This document shows positions 55,201 through 61,578 of a stretch of 64,000 nt of DNA, one piece after another; positions within the stretch are counted from its first letter, which is position 1; the number at the start of each line of letters is the position of its first letter. The notes below the pieces were generated by a model, which saw only the letters and a program-made list of their open reading frames with translations, ran no database searches and was not told the DNA's origin. Location of the stretch: NCBI RefSeq assembly GCF_018139145.2, contig NC_059500.1, forward strand, positions 47,142,072-47,206,071. Direction: 5' to 3'. The position numbers and the translations under genes are program-made. Source of the stretch: Gymnogyps californianus. Lineage: Eukaryota; Chordata; Aves; Accipitriformes; Cathartidae.

Positions 55201-58200
55201 TTACCTTGATTTCTCTTACCATAGCAGTAGAAATTGTTTATTAAGTTCTGTGCTTTACACATTTTATAGTCTAACCAGGTTTAAAATTATACAGAATTAA
55301 TATACAGTTATTGTTCATTTGTGAAGTCAACCTGAAGCAGCCTTTACAGGCACACGTTAGGAAAAAGGGTCGTGTTTCTGTAGGTACCATGTATCTACAT
55401 ATGTATGACTGCATGGTGTTTGTTACCACATCACAACTGAGAGCCAACACCTTGCAAACCTGACACGTTTAAAAGTCTGTTAGTGCTTTCATTATACAAC
55501 TGAGTTTTAAGGGGATTTACAACAACTGTTTCACACTAGGCTTGAAACTGGCATACAAGTTCCCAGATCACGTGCAGTCCTGCTTTGACTAGGAACGAGA
55601 GGACAACGGAGACAAAAGGGCACTCACTCATCCTTTCTGGGTCCAAGAAATACCTCAGACAGCTTGGAATAAAATAGTTTTATACTGGAACTTCCTCACA
55701 TTTCCTATTTTCAGCAAGTTCCCATGATTTTCAGCAATGCTCTTTCCCAATTCAACTTCATAGTGGAGTAGCAGTCTAAATCTGATAGGTTTTTGTAGCA
55801 TCGCAGGAAGCGCACCTACATCTGGGGACTTTTTTTTCCTCCACCTGTAATGCCAATATTCTTCAAACAAAAACCTCAGAATGCAGTTAGCAGTCTTCAC
55901 CACAGTGATTCAGACAGAAACTATAAATCTTCCTCCCCAATCCTCAACAATATATACTCTTCCAACAAAACTAAATTGACATGAAAACACTATCCACCTA
56001 CCTGCTCTAGACTTTTTAAAGAGCTTTTTGTTAAGGGTGGCTACAGCAATAGAGAAGAAATTCTCTGAAAGAGGACAGCTCTTGCTCTGCTGGTAACCAT
56101 CCACATTGACAGAGACACCCTAGCACAGGTAATATGACTGCTGTCATATTACTGTACTTGCTAGTTATGCCAAAGGACTTAATACTTACAAGCCATTCAA
56201 AAGCAATTCTTCAGGCAAGAGATACAACCCAAGGATCTAGGCTGCCAGATATAACTCAAACTAGAAAATATGGATAAATTTAATGAAATACCTAGACGTG
56301 CAGCAAATGCTAGAATATCGTATTTTAATGCTTGGAATCAATCTGAAGGAAAAAAAAGAGGTAACCAACATCACAGGAACAAAATTCTTAGCATCCTTCC
56401 TGAAGAGATATACCTCTCAATAATAATAAATACATAGCTGTTGTCTGAAGTTTATAGTTTGTTATATGGGATTATTTTTAATTATCTGACTACCAGGTTT
56501 CAGACATGTCTCAGACATCCAGAATGAAAAACTACTGAAATAAAAAATAAGGCTGTCATACCCCTTCTGATACCCTGTGGACTCTAATGCTTTGACACAA
56601 TATGGAAACTGAAATGACAAATCAGTTTTAAAGGAGTTTGAGAGAAAATACTATCTAAAACTTCACTTTCCAATGCTTCACATAAGCAGACAACTATGGT
56701 AAACTGGAATTGCAGCATGTTCCAAGCAACTGCCATAGAAAGTGTACTTTTACTTTGTTTCCTAATTTTTCCTCAGCTCTGTTGCAGAAATAGGCCCTAT
56801 AGATTTGTTTGCAAGCTTAGACATTTTCTTCCCACAGAGCTGGAGAAGGCACTTGGAAAAAAAACCCCACAATTCAAAAGTCATGCCAGCACCAAGCCCA
56901 CCTTCTGGTTGGAAACCTTTTAACTGCAGCTGCCATAGCATTAAGTGTTCAACTCTCCAGGAAGAAGCATGCAGAGGCTGAAAAAACCTAAAGATCTTCC
57001 TCCTCCTGCAAGGATTAAAGAGGAGGGAGGGAAGAAAAAGAAGCTTCAAGGCAGAGTTTAAGGAATCAGCAAAGAAAAGCAAGAAGAAGGGAGATCTCAC
57101 AATCAGCAAGCTAAACTTCCTTTAGAAGTTTCAGCTGATTCCGTGTGCACTAACAAGGACTTCAGGGGAAACTCTGAAAAACAGAGACTGTCTTCTTAAA
57201 AAGCATCTCGGTCCTTCTCCTTCTAAGCAGTAAGGAAGTAGTGAATTAATCTCAACGATGTGGACGGCAGGATTCCAGCAGATGAGATGGCACAGATTCA
57301 GCTCCAACAGAACAGTGACTTTGTGGCTCTTGGCCTATCTTGGACGTTGTCTCACGAATCCAGTTTCATACCCTTTCAGTGGAGCAATTAACTCACAACA
57401 ACCACCCCTGCTGGTCACTAAAGCTTTTGCTCGACTGTTCTGTATTCTGTGTTAACTAACAGTGTTAGAAGATGAAGACTCCTCTGAGGGAGAATCTATT
57501 CAGTGAACGTTTGCTTTGGAAAAGCTATTTCCCTATGTTTTTATACCAGTCTGTGGTAGCCACATCTTTTTATTCAGTCTGTTCTCTCTAAAGTCCATTT
57601 TGGTTTCCCATCTTCCTGGTAAGTTGCCTATCTCAGCATCCATTAAACAGCTTGAGTTTTCTGCCCAGATAAATCACTCTGTTTCGTTGAAGTAGGTTAT
57701 GTCAGTCTTCCCCACAAAGCTTCCAGAACTTACTAGTTAGCACATATAGACTCTCGAGGTGAGGTTGGACATACTCCAGACTCCAATGCATAGAGTATTT
57801 AATGAATGGATCTTCCTAGGAGCCCCCACTGGGGGAAAATACTACCAAATACTACTACTACTATCTCAGGGCAATTTTTACAGGTTGCAATCACACATCA
57901 AGATCCCAGACATTCTACAAACAGTGAAATAACAATGCCTGTGTCCAGGCACTCACGTCAAAATCTTGTAACTGGAAGCAAATGAAGCATTAATGAGAGT
58001 AATCAAGTGAACGTTAAAAATCCCAAATACTAAAGGCGATTCAACTGCATAGGTGTCAAAACAAGTGCATCAACCAAAGACCATCTGTTGAAGCACACTT
58101 CAGTATCAATATACATCACTAAAATTAAGCATAGCATTAATATCTTTATTGATTAAGTAGATTTTGTATACAGCACTGTTTTAATACTATTAATACACTG

Positions 58201-61200
58201 TTTATAAAACACTATGGGTTTGGGTGTAGGTTTTTTTTCCTTCCGTCCGTGCTGGGTAAAATACAGAGCTGCCTTTAAAAACATCTGCTCAGTCCTCCCT
58301 ATTGAACTTGCACTGTGATGAAACAATGGGAACCTGAAGTAAATAAGAAGCAACCAGCTTTTCCTATAGGACAGACAAGGATTTTTAAGTTATAAGCATT
58401 TCTTCCACCATCCGGACCTCTGACCCACTGTCTTGCTAAAAATGGGTTGGGGGTTTTGTTTTCCTCAGAACTTCTACATTTTTTTCCTGTAATTTGCTAA
58501 GATATTTTCCCAGGGGAAAAAAAAATGGCTGCACTTTAACATGACACTCCATTATAAGAAAGCCACATGTCTGTACAGTCACTGTCATTATAAATCTGCA
58601 AAGTAACCTCAAATACTGAATATATTATACCTCCTAAAACAGAAGCTGGCGTTAGAGACAACAGCTTGATATATGAAGAACCTGGAACAAAAAGATCTGC
58701 CTCCTTCTCCTCTTCTTCATCTTCATTCATGTCTGCCTCCTCCAGTGAGTCAACTTCTGGTCGTGCCTGAAAGATTAAAAAAAAAAGGAAGCGTCTGCAC
58801 AGAAATTCCGAATCCTCATTACCTTTCATGATTCCAAGTGTCAACCAAGTGTCAAAAATACCAACTAAATATGAAAAGTTCCCCATTTCATTAATTTCAC
58901 TCCATTTCAATACTTTGAAGCTGAAAGAATAAAAGCTTTTCTTCTACCTGAATGAAAGGCAAAACTAGTTGATAAAAATCACCTAAGTATGTAAATCCAT
59001 ATCTGTAATAGTAAAATTAATCTTGACACTTACAGACTGAACTAATATTACTAAAACTTCATTTTCACTCTGATTCCTCTTCCATTAGAGTAAAACAATG
59101 TTTTATATTGGCACTTCAATATACACAGAGCATTTCTGCTAGACTTTTTTCCATATTAGTTTTCAGAATTTGAAAAACTGCAACATATTTACAATGCTTT
59201 CAATGAAAACATACTTATTCATTTTCTAATGAGTGTAAAGTAGCAGCAGTGTTTAGAGATTTTCCTCATTCTATCTTGTGCTCTTCTATGCAAAACACAT
59301 TTTCGATTTGTAAGGTTTATGCTGAACTCTTCTCATCAATTTATATAAAGCAAGTATGTTTTTTAATTTTAAATTTGCTTATTCCAACCTTTTCAATAAT
59401 ACCCAGTTACAATATGCAAATGGAGGCAATCTTGTAATAATGCAGTAAATAAAAACTTACAGAAGTATTTACTATACCATAAAGTACCAATGGACTACTG
59501 ATTATTGCCTAGTTTCTCTTACAAGGTTATTGTAAAAAAAAAAAAAAAGTCACATAGATGACCTTATACATTCATCTCCTTGGGCTCTTTCATTTTGTAA
59601 GGTTATTGAGTCAACTGATCAGACTGAATTTTCAGAGTTTAACAGCCCTCTAACATAATTGGAAAGCTTTCCAATAAGTACCTCAATTCCTTTCTGGCTG
59701 TCTTTATCAGAAGATTTACTTTATCAAAAAAGCAAAATGTTATGCTGTAAAAGTTCAGAACAGAAACACAGCAAAAGTTTTCAGCTTAATTCCAAAAATA
59801 GCACCTACTTTTTAAACTGACTTGCCCATTTCAGGAACAAAAGCACTAAGCATGAGTGTGACTGCAATGGATGAAGCAGTAATCACAAGAGCTGTTTAGC
59901 GTCAAGACTCAACTGCAAGCATTAACAGAAGAGCATAAAATGAAATCAGGTGCCCCCAAAAAACCCTGCTGATTTAACTAATGAAAGAAGAAAAACTACC
60001 TTCTGACTGTTTAGACCCCACTCAGCCTCCATTTGTGCTTTTCCCCGCCTCTCATAAGTCTTAGTTATGCTAATCATACATAATATCATCCCATTTCATC
60101 AGCAGGAGCTCATATTCCTTCTATGAGGCTCTGATGGTTGTCTGTTAGAGATGGCACAAGGCCTTGTTTCCCTTCCAAGAGGATACAACCCATGTCAGAT
60201 GGAAGTGTCAGATGTCCTTACTATTAAACATACAACACTGCTACCTGTTCAGGAAGATGAAGAATTGTATGTTCTTCTGAGCCAAACGATGAGAGTGATT
60301 TATAGGCCGAAATGGCTACAACAGCATCCTAGAAAATTAACAGGAAGAAAAAGAAAATCACAAGCACAGCATATGGTACTGCTACCTACTGGAAACTCCA
60401 CATGCAAAGAGCCTATCCACTAACCACTGAATGCTGAAAAAGACTTTAAAATAACAATGTTTTCCTGAGGGGCACTCTCAATTGCTTACTTTATATATAT
60501 AACGTAAACTAGCAAGACCAATTATCTAGGCTTGATAGCAAACATTCTAATTGCTACACTCCATTACTGCTGTGAGGGTAGTTTATGTAGAAAGATCTGA
60601 GCTATATTTAAACTAAAATACTTTGGTTCCACCAGCCCCATGGTGATGATATCCAACATTCCCACTGTGTTACAATACCACACCAAACAACTGAGTTAGT
60701 TGTCACAGCTGCAGCTTTGGCAAGAATGCTTCACCATGTCAAGGCTGAAGTCTACCACAGGAGTCAAACGAGTCTGTGTTACAATTCTCCTTGGGAGTGG
60801 CAGATGTTAGGACCATCAGTTACCACCTTTCATGTGCATTACATTGCTTCAAAAACAGTGTTAAATGGTCAATGACAAGAAAACCCTATTAGAAAATGAC
60901 ATTGCTGACACTGATAACCTTGTCTTGACAGAAAGGTATAAAACTTAATATCCAGTTGCTGACACAAGGAATTAACATTTTCAGTTGTATCATCTACCTT
61001 GTTTTGTGTGTTGTTCCAAAGGAAGCTGAGAACTTGAGCTTTGAATTTCTATAAAAGCAAACAAAACAGGCATTCAGATTTTCTTTAACCAAATAAGCAG
61101 TTGAAAGAGAGGCAGTTACCTGAAACAAACTGCTGCCTCATCAACATGCACTGAGCTAGGAAAGTGGAAGGGGCACAGGTTTGAACTACAGATGCATTCA

Positions 61201-61578
61201 CTTGTCCTCACATTCTGGGAGAGGGAAACCTCTGATCAACCTTGTACTGGAATTTCTCACCTATCTCCCAGGATTCACTAATGCAAGCTAAAATTGTGAA
61301 ACTGTATGGAAATGTGCATTATGATTAACCTCAATTAGGCAGTGGGTGCAATTTAGAGATATTAAAAACAAGCAGGCACATTTAAAACTCATATACAAAG
61401 ATACACTAAAAGAAGAGACTCACCTTAGTTCATGAGTACATACCTCATACTCATTTGTATTCACTGTTAACGAGGGAACCAGGGCAAACAATTCATTCAG
61501 CGCTTTTAAAATGAGGGGTCTTGTATCACAACTCAGCTTTGGTGACAAAGCATTCCATGTAGAACAGATGCAAACAAC
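4164..61578 (-). CDS. FOCAD: FOCAD (focadhesin), partial: 29 spliced C-terminal coding exons
   Basis: Seen: 29 minus-strand exons, each with AG acceptor and GT donor, join in one open frame of 3495 bases (1164 residues plus TAG). The protein matches what I know of vertebrate focadhesin in order and wording, for example SLVKQEMTNMPRG, ILGVGLVLSLMSHSS and the C-terminus ending AYGW. Known: FOCAD is a large helical ARM/HEAT-like protein of about 1800 residues, related to plant RST1. It has been reported at focal adhesions with vinculin, is linked to glioma suppression, and supports the SKI mRNA-surveillance complex; human loss causes childhood liver cirrhosis. Inferred: the window holds roughly the last 65% of the protein, and exons for the first ~640 residues and the promoter lie right of 64000. 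The span given includes introns; exons are listed separately with residues numbered from the first exon seen. Confidence 0.95.
4238..5767 (-). other. FOCAD intron before the last exon
   Basis: About 1.5 kb of AT-rich intron. Contains one 20-base-period duplication at 4661-4700. Nothing else supported. Confidence 0.6.
4661..4700. repeat. Two-copy tandem duplication, 20-base period
   Basis: TGCAATTCACTGATT occurs at 4661-4675 and again at 4681-4695, with differing 5-base tails. Looks like a local replication slip. Confidence 0.85.
5768..5843 (-). CDS. FOCAD: FOCAD window exon 28 (residues 1116-1140)
   Basis: 76 bases, phase 0 in, phase 1 out. Acceptor GTTTAG, donor GTAGGA. Encodes FIDWLINMMEGPQEALSKSS then MELLK. 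Joins the EQTQK end of the previous exon as FIDWL does in other vertebrates. Confidence 0.94.
6999..7250 (-). CDS. FOCAD: FOCAD window exon 27 (residues 1032-1115)
   Basis: 252 bases, phase 0 to 0. Acceptor GTTCAG, donor GTAAAA. Begins CIDFLLWLFAASVVAWADHG, a hydrophobic helix some predictors may call membrane-spanning, then APLLLGLSADWSPW and LLLAKEPWKEQTQK. VVAWADH.APLLLGLSA.W and KEPWKEQTQK are family hallmarks. Confidence 0.96.
8118..8215 (-). CDS. FOCAD: FOCAD window exon 26 (residues 999-1031)
   Basis: 98 bases, phase 1 in, phase 0 out. Acceptor TTCTAG, donor GTACAT. Encodes GVLKRMDWLLDLMGYIRNLA then YKSTPLHSVNLKE. The frame is not the one with the longest nearby open reading frame; it is set by phase and family match. 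Confidence 0.94.
9678..9855 (-). CDS. FOCAD: FOCAD window exon 25 (residues 940-998)
   Basis: 178 bases, phase 0 in, phase 1 out. Acceptor TTGCAG, donor GTAAGG. Encodes NNIEKATFTKVYLISQGRLP, LWMLLHSFYHARIVSHENT. Matches the family motif YL.SQGR.PL.NL. Confidence 0.95.
10402..10433. repeat. Two perfect copies of a 16-base unit
   Basis: CTGCTAATTGATTCCA is repeated head to tail without mismatch at 10402-10417 and 10418-10433, inside the intron before FOCAD exon 25. Confidence 0.9.
11029..11118 (-). CDS. FOCAD: FOCAD window exon 24 (residues 910-939)
   Basis: 90 bases, phase 0 to 0. Acceptor TTCCAG, donor GTAATG. Encodes RGELEMYIDVAKCISEMADS and EIDRIVQISK, an amphipathic helical pair. Confidence 0.94.
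11745..12005 (-). CDS. FOCAD: FOCAD window exon 23 (residues 823-909)
   Basis: The longest exon here, 261 bases, phase 0 to 0. Acceptor TTTCAG, donor GTAAGG. Encodes MKTQKYLFMSLPLWMKHV, LIQAMKLPNPAQYCWSF and KIFELLPNEVQ. The first ATG is internal, directly after the acceptor, and is not a start codon. Confidence 0.95.
13285..13400 (-). CDS. FOCAD: FOCAD window exon 22 (residues 784-822)
   Basis: 116 bases, phase 1 in, phase 0 out. Acceptor CTTTAG, donor GTACGT. Encodes GGEVKHLCLQLAVTQAQSSQ then NAAMLLGMWVAPPLVYSLS. The open frame beyond LS is intronic read-through. Confidence 0.94.
16211..16339 (-). CDS. FOCAD: FOCAD window exon 21 (residues 741-783)
   Basis: 129 bases, phase 1 to 1. Acceptor TTGTAG, donor GTAAGA. 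Encodes GPESVPTELVKVALAPIALV and GESHQYPPVNWASILSPLMR. The YPPVNW..LLSPLMRLNF motif is a family hallmark. Confidence 0.95.
17444..17524 (-). CDS. FOCAD: FOCAD window exon 20 (residues 714-740)
   Basis: 81 bases, phase 1 to 1. Acceptor TCACAG, donor GTAAGA. Encodes VPPDFSYLPENSFIRAAIDF and ends AIDSGKK. Recognised by splice signals, phase and the family motif YLPExSFI.AAI; the frame is open only within the exon. Confidence 0.93.
18736..18838 (-). CDS. FOCAD: FOCAD window exon 19 (residues 680-713)
   Basis: 103 bases, phase 0 in, phase 1 out. Acceptor CAACAG, donor GTAAGA. Encodes IISFSGQIGLQTNAAGLLG and RLHMSCLCSTQNRAS. Matches the family segment IGLQxNA..LLG.LH. Confidence 0.94.
19004..19075 (-). 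CDS. FOCAD: FOCAD window exon 18 (residues 656-679)
   Basis: 72 bases, phase 0 to 0. A long pyrimidine tract ends in GGCAG; donor GTAAGA. Encodes LKSESIQSSQFQ then SKLNEVIRTLTQ. The introns on both sides are short (380 and 165 bases). Confidence 0.94.
19456..19533 (-). CDS. FOCAD: FOCAD window exon 17 (residues 630-655)
   Basis: 78 bases, phase 0 to 0. Acceptor TTCCAG, donor GTGAGA. Encodes GSPTMQRLAAVNGLVALVG and ends SEGGMIQ. The intron after it is short (380 bases). Confidence 0.94.
20336..20458 (-). CDS. FOCAD: FOCAD window exon 16 (residues 589-629)
   Basis: 123 bases, phase 0 to 0. Acceptor TTACAG, donor GTAAAG. Encodes TYGFALALGAIVHGLSACGH and ends WIKIVLAE. The small, glycine-rich helical repeat is typical of this part of focadhesin. 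Confidence 0.95.
21396..21515 (-). CDS. FOCAD: FOCAD window exon 15, very weak donor (residues 549-588)
   Basis: 120 bases, phase 0 to 0. Acceptor TTTTTTTCAG. The donor is CAG|GTCATA: only GT fits the intron side of the consensus. The boundary is nevertheless forced, because the exon ends VENNQQ and the next starts TYGFALALG, as the family requires. Encodes VLAYSVACSCVSAF and GIIEAAEAEEAMNKL. Reading through would add intron-coded residues and then a stop. Confidence 0.92.
23418..23565 (-). CDS. FOCAD: FOCAD window exon 14 (residues 499-548)
   Basis: 148 bases, phase 2 in, phase 0 out. Acceptor TTTAAG, donor GTATGG. Encodes TGCILGVGLVLSLMSHSS, then SRVHVSASLRKLCKYLD and ends SRWVQE. Strongly conserved in the family. 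Confidence 0.95.
26042..26082. repeat. C-rich tracts (C7, C6, C15)
   Basis: Three C runs within 41 bases on the plus strand, hence G runs on the FOCAD sense strand and in its pre-mRNA. Three runs, one long enough to supply two G-tracts, make a G-quadruplex plausible. Homopolymer lengths may be sequencing-dependent. Confidence 0.8.
26812..26828. repeat. C17 homopolymer
   Basis: Seventeen C in a row on the plus strand, about 300 bases left of the CpG-rich patch. G-rich on the FOCAD sense strand. Confidence 0.85.
27126..27304. promoter_or_regulatory. Intronic CpG-rich patch
   Basis: About 180 bases of very GC- and CpG-rich sequence (CGGGCGGCAGG, CGGCCCGGCGGCGGCCGG) in an AT-rich intron. Too short for a strict CpG island. 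It matches no repeat I know and holds a CTCF-type motif. Could be an enhancer, an alternative or antisense promoter, or an insulator. The open frames across it are a by-product of GC richness. Confidence 0.6.
27178..27192 (+). promoter_or_regulatory. CTCF-type binding motif
   Basis: CCGCTAGGGGGCAGC on the plus strand fits the vertebrate CTCF core (CCxCxAGGGGGCxxC) at every key position. It lies in the middle of the CpG-rich patch. Binding is inferred from motif only. Confidence 0.7.
28741..28842. repeat. AT-rich simple-sequence stretch
   Basis: Degenerate TATGTG, ATATGCAC and TTTATTTA units, for example GATATATGCACATATGC, directly before the CR1 fragment. Likely a decayed microsatellite. Confidence 0.6.
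28885..29592 (+). mobile_element. CR1-type LINE 3' fragment, plus strand
   Basis: Begins with the end of the polymerase region (CTGAAATTCAACAAGC, then CAGTCCTGCACCTGG, the CR1 wording for KFNK...VLHL) and ends GACCTCTGAAGGTCCTTGCC ... GTGATTCTATG. The terminal octamer ATTCTATG at 29584-29591 is the CR1 3' signature. About 700 bases, heavily diverged, no intact frame. It is antisense to FOCAD. The several open frames on both strands here are this repeat, not genes. Confidence 0.88.
29725..29814 (-). CDS. FOCAD: FOCAD window exon 13 (residues 469-498)
   Basis: 90 bases, phase 2 to 2. Acceptor TTGCAG, donor GTGAGT. Encodes SDVPGQQMNLVLMKSLDALE and DCCFDTSLEY. The next codon (Asn) is split across the following 6.1 kb intron. 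Confidence 0.95.
29815..31516 (-). other. FOCAD intron between exons 12 and 13
   Basis: 1.7 kb, AT-rich. Carries a G12 run at 31339-31350 and an A/C-rich stretch at 30539-30567. Nothing else supported. Confidence 0.55.
31339..31350. repeat. G12 homopolymer
   Basis: Twelve G in a row on the plus strand inside a FOCAD intron, about 170 bases from exon 12. Confidence 0.8.
31517..31755 (-). CDS. FOCAD: FOCAD window exon 12 (residues 390-468)
   Basis: 239 bases, phase 0 in, phase 2 out. Acceptor TTCTAG, donor GTAAGG. Encodes KSYSGENTAS, ISSCKEKVEEVLNML, LPGKPNADESQAVQIH and GLGLGMFISRLYEEKV. This is one of the best conserved parts of focadhesin and fixes the identification. Confidence 0.96.
33607..33723 (-). 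CDS. FOCAD: FOCAD window exon 11 (residues 351-389)
   Basis: 117 bases, phase 0 to 0. Acceptor TTGCAG, donor GTACGT. Encodes WISMVTETLFSIVNSRY and ends VFAWFYQ. The segment leads directly into KSYSGEN of the next exon. Confidence 0.94.
34229..34337 (-). CDS. FOCAD: FOCAD window exon 10 (residues 314-350)
   Basis: 109 bases, phase 2 in, phase 0 out. Acceptor GTCCAG, donor GTGAGT. Encodes DSPVVKGNSIFALTGLAVAV then SSLSSDTEGMPE. The longer open frame into the intron beyond GMPE is read-through, not protein. Confidence 0.95.
36872..36913 (-). CDS. FOCAD: FOCAD window exon 9, 42-base microexon (residues 300-313)
   Basis: Only 42 bases, phase 2 to 2. Acceptor TTGCAG, donor GTAAGA. Encodes VRDMLTDVIKGAS, which links the WLW end of the previous exon to KDSPVVKGN of the next exactly as in known focadhesins. 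It sits between introns of about 2.2 and 2.5 kb. Confidence 0.92.
36914..41395 (-). other. FOCAD introns between exons 7 and 9, nothing else seen
   Basis: Introns 36914-39087 and 39177-41395. Ordinary AT-rich sequence; the 110-codon plus-strand frame at 38863-39195 is largely antisense of exon 8 and is not a gene. Confidence 0.55.
39088..39176 (-). CDS. FOCAD: FOCAD window exon 8 (residues 271-299)
   Basis: 89 bases, phase 0 in, phase 2 out. Acceptor CTGCAG, donor GTAAGG. Encodes GRQAELEMQLKHGKEDPEEV followed by QYKQFTAWLW; the last Trp codon is split with the next exon. Confidence 0.94.
41396..41488 (-). CDS. FOCAD: FOCAD window exon 7 (residues 240-270)
   Basis: 93 bases, phase 0 to 0. 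Acceptor GCACAG, donor GTAATT. Encodes VNIQPSEWHRSILLPQSWLG and continues FMSRTYSAVLQ. Family members have the same SEWHR..LPQ.W wording directly after the IHE end of the previous exon, which shows no coding exon is missing across the retrovirus-bearing intron. Confidence 0.94.
41489..46327 (-). other. FOCAD intron, part left of the provirus
   Basis: About 4.8 kb with no supported exon. The stretch 44220-44480 is somewhat less AT-rich and open on both strands, perhaps an old unrecognised repeat. Nothing else found. Confidence 0.5.
46323..46327. repeat. Target-site duplication, left copy
   Basis: CCATG immediately before the LTR, identical to the right copy. Five bases suits ERVL-type integration. 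Confidence 0.85.
46451..46456 (-). terminator. LTR poly(A) signal
   Basis: ATTAAA on the minus strand, about 190 bases downstream of the LTR TATA box, at the position expected for the R region. It is also in sense with FOCAD. Confidence 0.6.
46645..46652 (-). promoter_or_regulatory. LTR TATA box
   Basis: TATATAAA on the minus strand, in the U3 part of the 3' LTR. It would drive transcription toward lower coordinates, the direction of FOCAD exon 7. Confidence 0.7.
46921..46931 (-). other. Polypurine tract
   Basis: AAGGGGTGGAT on the minus strand, 5 bases upstream of the 3' LTR edge. This is the usual place for the plus-strand primer of retroviral reverse transcription. Confidence 0.75.
46932..47422 (-). 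other. Provirus region between pol and purine tract, no env
   Basis: About 490 bases. A 65-codon frame at 47109-47306 has no likeness to envelope proteins that I can see. Fits an env-less element; an old env deletion cannot be excluded. Confidence 0.6.
47423..48310 (-). pseudogene. Proviral integrase remnant
   Basis: Zinc-binding part near 48130-48270 (H and H in TTGHQGRDATYRW context, then CETC), core at 47760-48090, C-terminal part ending at the TAG whose complement is 47423-47425. The first catalytic Asp (in IDY) and the Glu (in GKMERYNG) are visible. The middle Asp position reads SGN rather than SDN, and a stop follows within a few codons. At least two frame breaks. Not functional. Confidence 0.85.
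48311..49110 (-). pseudogene. Proviral connection and RNase H remnant
   Basis: Connection segment at 48770-49110 (PSTHHATAATWSKWVALITQ) followed by RNase H whose first catalytic Asp is visible in TDGS near 48748. Frames change near 48600, 48720 and 48470, so no continuous product is possible. Domain edges are approximate. Confidence 0.78.
49116..50130 (-). pseudogene. Proviral reverse transcriptase remnant
   Basis: Two overlapping frames, 49732-50034 and 49116-49847. Palm motifs: YATIDTANAFFSIPL (first Asp), LPQG, and an intact YIDD. Thumb and connection follow (FKWGPEQQQAFEQIKREI, then LYTAAGENGPTW). The frame breaks between LPQG and YIDD, so the enzyme is lost although the YIDD box is preserved. 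Confidence 0.92.
50136..50362 (-). pseudogene. Protease tail and pro-pol linker, directly fused to LTR sequence
   Basis: Encodes APWILGVDYLRRGYF, which fits the C-terminal part of a retroviral protease (ILG.D.L), then the acidic linker to the polymerase. Its upstream side joins LTR U3 sequence at about 50363: the rest of the LTR, primer-binding site, gag and the protease active site are gone. Confidence 0.75.
50363..50451 (-). repeat. Truncated 5' LTR (about 89 bases of U3)
   Basis: Aligns by eye with 46823-46915 of the 3' LTR, with about nine substitutions and one 4-base gap. Only the outer U3 end is kept. No TATA or R region remains, so this side has no promoter. Confidence 0.88.
50452..50456. 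repeat. Target-site duplication, right copy
   Basis: CCATG immediately after the cut 5' LTR. The outer LTR edge is intact, so the deletion is internal to the element. Confidence 0.85.
50457..54124 (-). other. FOCAD intron, part right of the provirus
   Basis: 3.7 kb of AT-rich intron, with a G-rich tract at 53131-53165. Plus-strand frames at 51769-52089 and 52712-53104 have no family likeness and no splice or promoter context. Confidence 0.55.
53131..53165 (+). repeat. G-rich tract, strong G-quadruplex candidate
   Basis: Thirty-five bases with G runs of 4, 7, 8, 6 and 5 separated by single A, T or C. The G-rich strand is the template strand of FOCAD, so the transcript is C-rich here. Confidence 0.85.
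54125..54246 (-). CDS. FOCAD: FOCAD window exon 6 (residues 199-239)
   Basis: 122 bases, phase 1 in, phase 0 out. The acceptor is TTTAAG, a less common AAG form; the donor GTAAGT is perfect. Encodes GMLLCYDLPVHMGKDGKPIN and ends LVALIHE. Downstream on the transcript comes the 12.6 kb intron that carries the endogenous retrovirus. Confidence 0.94.
54505..54693 (-). CDS. FOCAD: FOCAD window exon 5 (residues 136-198)
   Basis: 189 bases, phase 1 to 1. Acceptor CATCCAG, donor GTAGGC. Contains SLVKQEMTNMPRGVYHSAL and GVPNFLLKMYERNKQPG, among the most recognisable focadhesin segments. The intron before it is about 3.9 kb, the one after it only 258 bases. Confidence 0.95.
54694..58630 (-). other. 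FOCAD intron between exons 4 and 5, nothing else seen
   Basis: 3.9 kb. A short GA/GT-rich run at about 55147-55170. The open frames at 56696-57109 lie on both strands without a family match. No repeat family or RNA gene recognised. Confidence 0.55.
58631..58766 (-). CDS. FOCAD: FOCAD window exon 4, acidic linker (residues 91-135)
   Basis: 136 bases, phase 0 in, phase 1 out. Acceptor CTTTCAG, donor GTATAA. Begins ARPEVDSLEEADMNEDEEEE, a strongly acidic stretch coded by purine-rich GAA/GAG/GAT triplets, then LFVPGSSYIKLLSLTPASVLG. The acidic linker is known to exist in the family but varies in sequence; the VPGS.YxKLLSLTP part is the conserved anchor. Confidence 0.94.
58767..60244 (-). other. 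FOCAD intron between exons 3 and 4, nothing else seen
   Basis: 1.5 kb, AT-rich, with an A15 run near 59534-59548. The intron 60329-60997 beyond exon 3 is likewise plain. Confidence 0.55.
60245..60328 (-). CDS. FOCAD: FOCAD window exon 3 (residues 63-90)
   Basis: 84 bases, phase 0 to 0. Acceptor TTTTCTAG, donor GTAGCA. Encodes DAVVAISAYKSLSSFG then HTILHLPEQ, the end of a helical repeat in the family. The exon also lies under a plus-strand open frame that is only its antisense shadow. Confidence 0.92.
60998..61048 (-). CDS. FOCAD: FOCAD window exon 2 (residues 46-62)
   Basis: A 51-base exon, phase 0 to 0, too short to stand out as an open frame. Acceptor TTTTATAG, donor GTAGAT. Encodes KFKAQVLSFLWNNTQNK, matching the conserved QVLSFLW helix that follows the NEYE end of the previous exon. 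Confidence 0.92.
61444..61578 (-). CDS. FOCAD: FOCAD window exon 1 (residues 1-45)
   Basis: 135 bases, phase 0 at both ends. Acceptor CCTCCAG, donor GTATGT. Reads VVCICSTWNALSPKLS at the start and TVNTNEYE at the end, a well conserved focadhesin segment. It is the most 5' FOCAD exon I can support here; the intron before it runs at least 2.4 kb to the window edge. Length divisible by three, so skipping would keep frame. Confidence 0.93.

Noticed and set aside
60151..60423. 90-codon plus-strand frame
   Set aside because: Antisense shadow of FOCAD exon 3 at 60245-60328.
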